DNA of 5,538 nt, from the NCBI GenBank assembly GCA_964398805.1, contig CAYNNI010000055.1:1-5538 (forward strand), written 5' to 3'. Origin of the DNA: CAISDH01 sp964398805 (GTDB taxonomy: Archaea > Micrarchaeota > Micrarchaeia > Micrarchaeales > Micrarchaeaceae). This document shows, in pieces, positions 1-4,165 of this stretch (position 1 is its first letter; each line of letters starts with the position of its first letter). The translations under genes were made by a program, and so were the position numbers. The notes under the pieces were generated by a model, which was not told the DNA's origin, did no database searches, and saw nothing but the letters and a program-made list of their open reading frames with translations.

Positions 1-1
1 G

Positions 2-628
2 TATTACAAGATAACCGCCGCGGTGGCCAAGCACTACGACAACAAGGTCAAGAAATGCAAGGTGTGCGGCTTGATAATGCCCACCAGGAAATCGCAGCGC
101 CAGCACAGGGAAGGCACCGCGAGCAGGGCCGAGGGCGGGGAGGAAGTCTGCCATTCGCCATTCGTCAGGATAGGCAGCAGGCTCGTGTCGTCGCACAGAT
201 ACCGCGCGGAGAACTCTTATGAGAAGGCGCTGTTCGAGTTTCTGCTGAAGGGCAGGCAGCAGACCACGATAGACTTCTCGCCCCTGCTCCCTCCGAGATA
301 CAGGCGCATGGGCGCGGGGAAGCTGCTGGAGGAATACGACAAAAGGAACAGCAACATGTTCAACGGCATAACGACGCGGTTCAGCATGCTGAAGGCGGAC
401 ATAACCGACGGAAGAAGGATACTGCATAGCAATATCGTCCCGCACATGCTCAGGCACGCCCGCGCGGCCGACCTGCTGATAATACACCACTACCGGGAAG
501 ACCTGGTGCAGCGGCTGATGGACTGGGATACGCGGGACATGCTGTTCGCGTATGCGGACTTGAAGGGGTTTATAGGGGAGAAGGAAGAGGCGGTAATGTA
601 TAAGGAGATGGAGGCGCAGAGAAGATGA
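2..628 (+). CDS. Tyrosine recombinase/integrase, C-terminal part (5' end outside window)
   Basis: The gene would catalyse site-specific DNA strand exchange through a covalent 3'-phosphotyrosine. The frame is open from base 2, so the true start lies upstream; residues are numbered here from an internal GTG at 23. The signature is at the C-terminus: H141-M-L-R144-H145 (HxxRH), then W168, 24 residues after R144, then the likely nucleophile Y177 nine residues later. This matches the known spacing of XerD and Cre; a Trp in place of the second His is known from Cre. A possible zinc knuckle lies near the N-side: C12-x2-C15, H28 and C43-H44. The first catalytic Arg is not obvious; R49 is at about the right distance from H141 but lacks the usual GLRxSE surroundings, and the β-hairpin Lys is also not identified. 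The stop codon overlaps the next start (ATGA), suggesting one mobile-element operon. The family call is fairly secure; the element it serves is unknown. Confidence 0.7.
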   Translation, partial: YYKITAAVAKHYDNKVKKCKVCGLIMPTRKSQRQHREGTASRAEGGEEVCHSPFVRIGSRLVSSHRYRAENSYEKALFEFLLKGRQQTTIDFSPLLPPRYRRMGAGKLLEEYDKRNSNMFNGITTRFSMLKADITDGRRILHSNIVPHMLRHARAADLLIIHHYREDLVQRLMDWDTRDMLFAYADLKGFIGEKEEAVMYKEMEAQRR

Positions 629-1104
629 CCGCAATCGACATGTTTGAGAGCATCGTGGTCGTGTCGGCGGTGCTCTCGCTCCTGTGCATGGCGGTCTCGT
701 ATGTGGCGATAAGCGGGCTGACCTCCCTCCAGACCTCGGTCGCCGGAATCCCCACATATACCCCTTCCTCGCTCATAAGCGGCGGAATAGCCATAGCCCA
801 GTGGCTTCCCGCCGCGTCCGTGATATTCGTCATGGTGCTGATAATCTTCAGCTGGATGCTGAGCGCATACATAAAGGCGAGCGGGCTGGGAGCCGTGATA
901 AGCATCGCGTGGCTCTCGATATACACGGTGATTTCGTTCTTCGTGAGCAATGCGCTGGTGGACGCGGTGCGCAGCGTTCCGCAGTTCATCTCGCTGGGAG
1001 CGAGCATAAACTTCGTCCTGCTGTTCTGGGCCAACATGCCTCTTATCCTTCTGTTCAGCACCATCATAGACATCGGGATCGCGTTCCTCGCGCTGAACCA
1101 ATAG
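625..1104 (+). CDS. Four-helix membrane protein, function unknown
   Basis: I do not recognise a family. The 159-residue product is almost entirely hydrophobic, with predicted membrane helices at about 9-30, 57-82, 88-112 and 127-156, a polar Ser/Thr/Pro-rich loop at 31-50 and hardly any charged residues (a few Asp, one Glu, one Lys, one Arg). The ATG overlaps the recombinase stop by four bases (ATGA), so translation is probably coupled. A GGAGG stretch about ten bases upstream, inside the recombinase gene, can act as ribosome binding site. Long ORFs in other frames here are shadows: this frame alone gives a coherent helix pattern. The context favours a protein of the same mobile element or provirus, for example a virion membrane or holin-like protein, but no motif proves it. 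Confidence 0.65.
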   Translation: MTAIDMFESIVVVSAVLSLLCMAVSYVAISGLTSLQTSVAGIPTYTPSSLISGGIAIAQWLPAASVIFVMVLIIFSWMLSAYIKASGLGAVISIAWLSIYTVISFFVSNALVDAVRSVPQFISLGASINFVLLFWANMPLILLFSTIIDIGIAFLALNQ

Positions 1105-1137
1105 GGCTTGATTATGTGTTGAAGAATGCGATCTTAC

Positions 1138-1341
1138 TTACTTCTGACTTTTCAGAAATTCAACGATGCTACCCTCGATCTTCACCATAGCAAAGTCTTG
1201 AGCGGAATGATACTTGCCAATCTTTATGTAGACGACATCATCGTTTTTGAAGCCCTGCCTTCTGGTCTCCTCTTTTAGTCCTCCTTCCAGCACCTTTACG
1301 GCTCTTACCATGGCCTTTGAGTACTGTTGCGCCTTTGCCAT
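1138..1341 (-). CDS. Small basic protein, 67 residues, function unknown
   Basis: The ORF begins MAKAQQYSKAM and ends in FLKSQK, with mixed basic and acidic residues, a helix-prone N-terminal third and a likely strand-rich remainder (DVVYIKIGKY, FAMVKIEGSIV). No family is recognised. It is supported as real because it has sensible amino-acid composition, no competing long ORF, and a TATA-like element preceded by three AAAGT repeats at a suitable distance upstream. No ribosome binding site is visible before the ATG, and the promoter spacing predicts a leader of only a few bases, so it may be translated as a nearly leaderless mRNA. Its base composition is visibly more AT-rich than that of its neighbours, which fits an acquired gene. 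It converges on the four-helix membrane gene and diverges from the 88-residue gene. A small DNA-binding regulator of the element is possible but not shown. Confidence 0.6.
   Translation of the reverse strand: MAKAQQYSKAMVRAVKVLEGGLKEETRRQGFKNDDVVYIKIGKYHSAQDFAMVKIEGSIVEFLKSQK
1142..1157 (-). terminator. Hairpin overlapping the 3' end of the 67-residue gene
   Basis: TTCTGA at 1142-1147 and TCAGAA at 1152-1157 form a perfect six-pair stem with a four-base loop. It covers the last codons of the minus-strand gene, in the convergent zone between it and the membrane gene ending at 1104. It could act in transcription ending or mRNA 3' protection; there is no long T-run, so this is a weak call. Confidence 0.25.
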
Positions 1342-1372
1342 CGTATCACGTTTAGCATAGAATAGACAGGAC

Positions 1373-1392
1373 TAAATACTTTACTTTACTTT
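1373..1392 (-). promoter_or_regulatory. Candidate promoter of the 67-residue gene with AAAGT x3
   Basis: On the minus strand three perfect tandem AAAGT units (1392 down to 1378) run directly into a TATTTA box (1378 down to 1373). The A/G-rich repeats take the place of an archaeal BRE. The TATA centre is about 34 bases before the ATG at 1341, so with the usual 25-27 base offset transcription would begin only about seven bases before the start codon. Confidence 0.45.
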
Positions 1393-1424
1393 GACCGTCC
1401 GTACAAAGCCAACCAATAAGCAAT

Positions 1425-1434
1425 CCTTTTAAGG
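1425..1434 (+). promoter_or_regulatory. Candidate TATA element of the 88-residue gene
   Basis: CCTTTTAAGG is a TATA-like palindrome that would place the transcription start near 1455, giving a leader of about 45 bases that contains the hairpin at 1462-1479. An alternative is AATATAT at 1446-1452, which would start transcription near 1476 and leave the hairpin out. The sequence does not decide between them. Confidence 0.4.
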
Positions 1435-1461
1435 CTTTCGCCGCCAATATATGCTGATGAA

Positions 1462-1479
1462 CTTCCCTCGTTTGGGAAG
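1462..1479 (+). promoter_or_regulatory. Leader hairpin upstream of the 88-residue gene
   Basis: CTTCCC at 1462-1467 pairs perfectly with GGGAAG at 1474-1479 around a six-base loop (TCGTTT). It lies 22 bases before the ATG and ends about 11 bases before the GGGGGT ribosome binding site at 1491-1496. It may protect an abundant mRNA, bind a regulator, or be a remnant of a mobile-element end. Confidence 0.35.
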
Positions 1480-1501
1480 GGATGTAGAAAGGGGGTCTTG
1501 A

Positions 1502-1768
1502 ATGGCCAACATAAAGAAGGCAATTCAGGATCTGGCCCTGATCGCCGTCGGAATCCTCGTCGTGGACGTGATATTCGAGGCGACAGGCATAGCCCTAGCC
1601 AGCCTTAACTCGGCTGTAGCCAACCTGAGCTCATACGTGAGTGTGAGCACCCTGGCTGGAGTGATAACGACTATCACCCCGATAGTGAACATAGTGTTCA
1701 TAATCGGAGCAATAGTAGTTATCCTGGAGCTGTTCAACGCTGACACGTTGATCACGCTCGCGGGCTGA
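1502..1768 (+). CDS. 88-residue two-helix hydrophobic protein; possible viral capsid or membrane protein
   Basis: The product has a short basic start (MANIKKA), a hydrophobic helix at about 9-34 interrupted by D22 and E26, a Ser/Asn/Ala-rich turn at 35-50, and a second hydrophobic helix at about 51-78, ending in a short polar tail. There are no cysteines. The strong GGGGGT at 1491-1496, seven bases ahead of the ATG, suggests high expression. Short proteins with this helix-turn-helix membrane layout are known as major capsid proteins of archaeal spindle-shaped viruses, and the nearby recombinase makes that idea reasonable, but there is no diagnostic motif. A holin-like or other small membrane protein fits equally well. 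The ATG was chosen because of the binding site; no earlier in-frame start is apparent. Confidence 0.65.
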   Translation: MANIKKAIQDLALIAVGILVVDVIFEATGIALASLNSAVANLSSYVSVSTLAGVITTITPIVNIVFIIGAIVVILELFNADTLITLAG

Positions 1769-1784
1769 CTGCCGGATCCTGCCT

Positions 1785-1818
1785 GACAGCGATGACCGCA
1801 CTAGCGCACCGCGCTGTC
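1785..1818 (+). terminator. Seven-pair stem-loop after the 88-residue gene
   Basis: GACAGCG at 1785-1791 is the exact reverse complement of CGCTGTC at 1812-1818, with a 20-base loop. It begins 16 bases after the stop of the 88-residue gene. It could stabilise or end that transcript, or be the first stem of the structured region leading to rpsM. No T-run follows. Confidence 0.35.
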
Positions 1819-1825
1819 TTATACT
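1818..1825 (+). promoter_or_regulatory. Weak candidate TATA box for the ribosomal operon
   Basis: CTTATACT is the best TATA-like sequence between the 88-residue gene and rpsM. It would start transcription near 1848, giving a leader of about 90 bases containing the two downstream hairpins. Alternatively, the operon could be read through from the promoter of the 88-residue gene. Confidence 0.25.
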
Positions 1826-1835
1826 TGCGAAAGCT

Positions 1836-1936
1836 ACCGTCGGGCAGACGGGAAGTAACGCTTGAGGAAACGGACAAAAAGAAGTTCCGTCGTTGAACCA
1901 AGAAGCCCACACCCTTCAGGGGTGGGAGTGTGTTAC
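1836..1936 (+). mobile_element. IS200/IS605-type right end with omega-RNA-like hairpins
   Basis: Three stems follow one another: CCGTC/GACGG (1837-1841 with 1847-1851), ACGGA/TCCGT (1870-1874 with 1886-1890), and a terminal stem CCCAC-A-CCC at 1906-1914 with GGGGTGGG at 1919-1926 (eight pairs, A1911 bulged, TTCA loop). The terminal block, AAGAAGCCCACACCC through GTGGGAGTGTGTTAC, is the classic layout of the right end of archaeal IS605 elements, which is also the scaffold end of the omega RNA that guides TnpB. In a live element, the guide would be the DNA just past about 1936, i.e. the rpsM start. No left end or intact transposase is visible in the window. Confidence 0.55.
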
Positions 1937-1937
1937 C

Positions 1938-2612
1938 ATGGCAGAAGAGAAGGAAAAGGCAGAGAAGCAGGAAAGGCAAGAGAAGCCGAAGGAAGAGAAG
2001 AAAGAGGAGAGGCCGGCAAAGAAGAGCGAGATATCCCGCGGTGCGTCCTCTATAGTGCGCATATCCGGCAAGGACGTCGACGGCGCGCTCAGCGTGGAGC
2101 GCGCGCTTGACCAGGTCAAGGGCATAGGCTCGAGCATGGCGCACGCCCTGTCTTTCGAGGTGGAAGGCAAGCTCTCCATACCGAGAAGCACGCCCATAGG
2201 CTCCCTGAGCGAGCAGCAGATCCTCGACATAGAGCGCGTGATCAAGGACCCTGCCCTGAGCGGCGTTCCCGGCTATTTCCTGAACAGGAACGAGGACATG
2301 GAGAGCGGCAGGAGCATGCACGTTGTGGGCAACGACTTGATATTTTCCGTGAGGCAGGACGTCAACAGGGACGTCAACGCGAAGACATGGCGCGGCTTCA
2401 GGCACCAGTACGGGCAGCGCGTACGTGGGCAGCACACCCGCTCGACGGGCAGGACCGGCGTGACGGTAGGCGTCACGAAGAAGGCCGTGAGGGAGGCGCA
2501 GGCGGCCGCGACCCAGAAGGAGGGCGGAAAGGCGGGCCCGGCCGCGGCAGCGCCGGGGGCAAAGGCCGCCCCTGCGGCGAAGGCCGCTCCGGCAGCGCCG
2601 GCAAAGAAGTGA
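1938..2612 (+). CDS. rpsM: 30S ribosomal protein S13 (uS13), archaeal type, with extended tails
   Basis: uS13 sits in the head of the small subunit and contacts the P-site tRNA and the large subunit. The core is at about residues 35-185: the helix-two-turn-helix region with VKGIGSSMAHAL (60-71), and the rRNA-binding WRGFRHQYGQRVRGQHTR (151-168) followed by STGRTG. The 224 residues exceed the roughly 150 usual in archaea because of a Lys/Glu-rich N-terminal extension (2-33) and an Ala/Pro/Lys tail (190-224). I chose the ATG at 1938: its frame extends back to a TTG at 1893, but those residues belong to the mobile-element end. GGGAGTG about nine bases upstream, itself part of that end, may be the ribosome binding site. 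The gene leads the S13-S4-S11 operon, four bases ahead of rpsD. Confidence 0.95.
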   Translation: MAEEKEKAEKQERQEKPKEEKKEERPAKKSEISRGASSIVRISGKDVDGALSVERALDQVKGIGSSMAHALSFEVEGKLSIPRSTPIGSLSEQQILDIERVIKDPALSGVPGYFLNRNEDMESGRSMHVVGNDLIFSVRQDVNRDVNAKTWRGFRHQYGQRVRGQHTRSTGRTGVTVGVTKKAVREAQAAATQKEGGKAGPAAAAPGAKAAPAAKAAPAAPAKK

Positions 2613-2616
2613 GCTT

Positions 2617-3189
2617 ATGGGATCTCCAAAAAGGAACAGGCGGAAGTACGAAAGGCCAGCAGAGATGTGGGACCTTGCAAGGATAGAGAGCAGCAGGTCT
2701 CTCGTCAAGGAGTACGGGCTCAGGAACCTGAAGGAGCTCTGGGAGGCGGAATCCGAGATCGGCAAGGTCAGGAGGCATGCGCGGGAAATGCTATCCGGCG
2801 CGTCAGACCGCCTGGAAGAGACAAGGAAGAGCATGACCGAGAGGCTTTCAAGGCTGGGAGTGACCGGCAAGGACGCGACGCTCGACTCGATGCTCGACCT
2901 TAACGAAAGGGCGCTGCTTGACAGGCGGCTCCAGACCGTTGTGTTCAGGAAGGGGCTCTCAAACACGATAAAGCAGGCACGGCAGCTAATCACCCACGGC
3001 TTCATCTCGATAGGCGGAAATAGGATGACAAGGCCGGGTTACCTGGTCGAGGCGCTTGCCGAAAGCCAGATAGGCTACTACAAACCGATAGACATATCCA
3101 AGAAGCCGAAGGAGAAGGCACCTGTTGCTGCACCGAAGAGCGCCGAGGAGGCCGCCCCGCAGCCGCAGCCAGAACCGGAGGCGAAGTGA
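2617..3189 (+). CDS. rpsD: 30S ribosomal protein S4 (uS4), archaeal type
   Basis: uS4 is a primary 16S-binding protein that starts assembly of the 5' domain of the small subunit. The N-terminus MGSPKRNRRKYERP is typical of archaeal/eukaryal uS4. Helical residues 15-85 are followed by the S4 RNA-binding domain at about 96-142, with LLDRRLQTVVFRKGL, TIKQARQLITHGFISI and the closing GYLV. The C-terminal 30-odd residues are a low-complexity Lys/Ala/Pro/Gln/Glu tail. The start is four bases past the rpsM stop; GTGA at 2609-2612, which contains that stop, can pair with the 16S tail, so translation is probably coupled. Length (190) is ordinary for archaea apart from the tail. Confidence 0.96.
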   Translation: MGSPKRNRRKYERPAEMWDLARIESSRSLVKEYGLRNLKELWEAESEIGKVRRHAREMLSGASDRLEETRKSMTERLSRLGVTGKDATLDSMLDLNERALLDRRLQTVVFRKGLSNTIKQARQLITHGFISIGGNRMTRPGYLVEALAESQIGYYKPIDISKKPKEKAPVAAPKSAEEAAPQPQPEPEAK

Positions 3190-3193
3190 TTGA

Positions 3194-3703
3194 ATGGCAG
3201 GAAAGAAGAAGATAATCTCAAAGAAAGAAAAGGAAGAGACCGTCAAGGCGCAGCAGGCCAAGGGCGAGAAGACAAACTACGAGGCCAAGGCTCTCGAGGT
3301 TCAGGCGATAAAGCCCAAAACAGAAAGGCTTGCGGTGGCGCACGTCTATTCGTCTAAGAACGACACGATCGTTACGCTTACCGATCTGAGCGGCGCAGAG
3401 ACCATAGCGGTGGGCAGCGGGGGCATGATGGTCGACGCCGACTCTCAGGAAGGCTCTCCCTATGCCGCGATGCAGGCCGCTTACAAGGTCGCGGCCGCAG
3501 CCAAGGAAAAGGGCATAACGAACATCAACATCGAGATTAGGGCTCCAGGCGGCCACGGCGCGAAGACGCCGGGTCCTGGAGCGCAGGCCGTTGTCCGTGT
3601 CCTAGCAAGGAGCGGTCTGAGAGTGAACAGGATAGAGGACACCACTCCAATGCCGACAGACACGACGAAGAGGCCGGGCGGCAGGAGAGGCAGAAGGGTA
3701 TAG
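3194..3703 (+). CDS. rpsK: 30S ribosomal protein S11 (uS11), archaeal type
   Basis: uS11 lies on the platform of the small subunit near the mRNA exit and the anti-Shine-Dalgarno region. Conserved stretches are LAVAHVYSSKNDTIVTLTDL (46-65), SGAETIAVGSGGMMVDAD, SPYAAMQAA, the APGGHGAKTPGPGAQAVVR segment and the basic end RPGGRRGRRV. The first 40 or so residues are a Lys/Glu-rich extension beyond the usual archaeal length. The ATG is four bases after the rpsD stop, preceded by GTGAT at 3186-3190 that includes this stop and pairs well with the 16S tail, the same layout as at rpsD. It is the last gene of the operon here; the rpoD gene that usually follows in archaea is absent. Confidence 0.96.
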   Translation: MAGKKKIISKKEKEETVKAQQAKGEKTNYEAKALEVQAIKPKTERLAVAHVYSSKNDTIVTLTDLSGAETIAVGSGGMMVDADSQEGSPYAAMQAAYKVAAAAKEKGITNINIEIRAPGGHGAKTPGPGAQAVVRVLARSGLRVNRIEDTTPMPTDTTKRPGGRRGRRV

Positions 3704-3711
3704 CCGCGCAT

Positions 3712-3753
3712 CGCGCTTACGGCGCGCGACAATAGCGGACGTGCCACATCCGC
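3712..3753 (+). terminator. GC-rich stem-loops after rpsK
   Basis: CGCGC at 3712-3716 pairs with GCGCG at 3722-3726, and GCGGA at 3735-3739 pairs with TCCGC at 3749-3753. The two short hairpins follow the end of the ribosomal operon and may mark the transcript end. Archaeal terminators normally use T-runs, which are missing here, so the role is uncertain. Confidence 0.25.
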
Positions 3754-3760
3754 GGGCAAC

Positions 3761-3782
3761 GCTTAATAATCCTCCTGGAGGA
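3761..3782 (+). promoter_or_regulatory. Candidate TATA box with adjoining 13-bp palindrome
   Basis: TTAATAAT at 3763-3770 is a good TATA-like box that would start transcription near 3793, 20 bases ahead of the ATG at 3813. Directly after it, sharing its last T, lies the perfect palindrome TCCTCC-T-GGAGGA (3770-3782). Its position between the TATA box and the transcription start is where an archaeal repressor would block polymerase recruitment. Confidence 0.4.
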
Positions 3783-3812
3783 AAATAAACTTCCTACAAG
3801 AGAGTGCTGCCC

Positions 3813-4100
3813 ATGCGCTATTACAAGAGCCTACAGAGAGCGGAACGCATATCACACATCCTAGGAATCCTGGCGTACTTCTCTCTTGCGACCGATATCG
3901 TGATAGGGGTCGTAACCCTCTTCTTCATAAACCTCTACAGGGCAAGCGCGCTGAGGCTGATACTGTACGTCAACTACACCATAACCATCGAGGTCTTTCT
4001 CACGGTCGCGCTTTTCTTCCTGCTCTACTTGACCAGGAGGTACGAGAACGCCATAGACGTATTCGCCCGCATGTGCGTCAGGATAAAGGGCAGGAAGTAG
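3813..4100 (+). CDS. Small two-helix membrane protein, 95 residues, function unknown
   Basis: No family is recognised. The product starts MRYYKSLQRAERI, has membrane helices at about 16-40 and 49-74, and ends in a basic tail (TRRYENAIDVFARMCVRIKGRK). Positive charge at both ends predicts that both termini face the cytoplasm. A GTG at 3804 would add three residues, but GAGAGTG at 3800-3806 suits the ATG at 3813 as ribosome binding site, so that start is preferred. It stands alone with its own candidate promoter, between the ribosomal operon and purM. The TAG stop is followed by 65 bases before purM. Confidence 0.7.
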   Translation: MRYYKSLQRAERISHILGILAYFSLATDIVIGVVTLFFINLYRASALRLILYVNYTITIEVFLTVALFFLLYLTRRYENAIDVFARMCVRIKGRK

Positions 4101-4120
4101 GAAACTGCAGGCCATCTAAA

Positions 4121-4130
4121 GCGATATAAA
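4121..4130 (+). promoter_or_regulatory. TATA box of purM
   Basis: ATATAAA at 4124-4130, preceded by TAAAGCG, which resembles an archaeal BRE, is the best TATA box in the window. Transcription would begin near 4153, leaving a leader of about 13 bases that would include much of the GGGGGCG motif at 4154-4160, the likely ribosome binding site for the ATG at 4166. Confidence 0.55.
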
Positions 4131-4165
4131 CGTAGTGCATCTCAGTATCCGCAGGGGGCGAGAAT

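Larger units (their letters stand above)
1812..1937 (+). pseudogene. tnpB: Decayed 3' end of an IS605-family tnpB (RNA-guided nuclease)
   Basis: The frame that also contains the TTG at 1893 reads LAKATVGQTGSNA, stop (TGA 1863-1865), then GNG and finally LNQEAHTLQGWECVT, followed at once by the rpsM ATG. From memory, archaeal OrfB/TnpB proteins of the IS200/IS605/IS1341 group often end in this style: NILA-x-A-TVG-x-TGSNA-C-G followed by a variable stretch and a NQEA/KQEA tail. The TGA replaces what would be Cys (TGC/TGT) or Arg (CGA). All zinc-finger and RuvC parts of TnpB are missing, so only a scar remains. The call rests on recognition of the pattern, not a database search. Confidence 0.5.

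Noticed and set aside
490..1101. Overlapping minus-strand frames at 490-1101 and 570-1073
   Set aside because: They are antisense to the four-helix membrane gene, which has the coherent helix pattern and a coupled start; no promoter or binding site supports the minus frames.
684..1190. 168-codon plus-strand frame inside the membrane gene
   Set aside because: Arg/His-rich composition without domains; it is the out-of-frame reading of 625-1104.
1371..1400. ACTTT repeats as a CRISPR or longer repeat array
   Set aside because: Only three five-base units without spacers; fits a promoter-proximal repeat.
1893..1937. TTG at 1893 as the rpsM start
   Set aside because: The added 15 residues read as the tail of an IS605 tnpB frame, not as S13; the ATG at 1938 has a suitable upstream GGGAGTG.
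1752..3005. 417-codon open frame on the minus strand across rpsM and rpsD
   Set aside because: It is antisense to two certain ribosomal genes, is rich in Arg/Leu runs typical of GC-rich shadow frames, and shows no known domain.
3704..3760. Possible tRNA in the GC-rich gap after rpsK
   Set aside because: No T-arm GTTCRA motif, anticodon arm or acceptor stem can be assembled; only short hairpins.
3804..3812. GTG at 3804 as start of the small membrane protein
   Set aside because: It lies within the GAGAGTG motif that serves the ATG at 3813 and has no binding site of its own.
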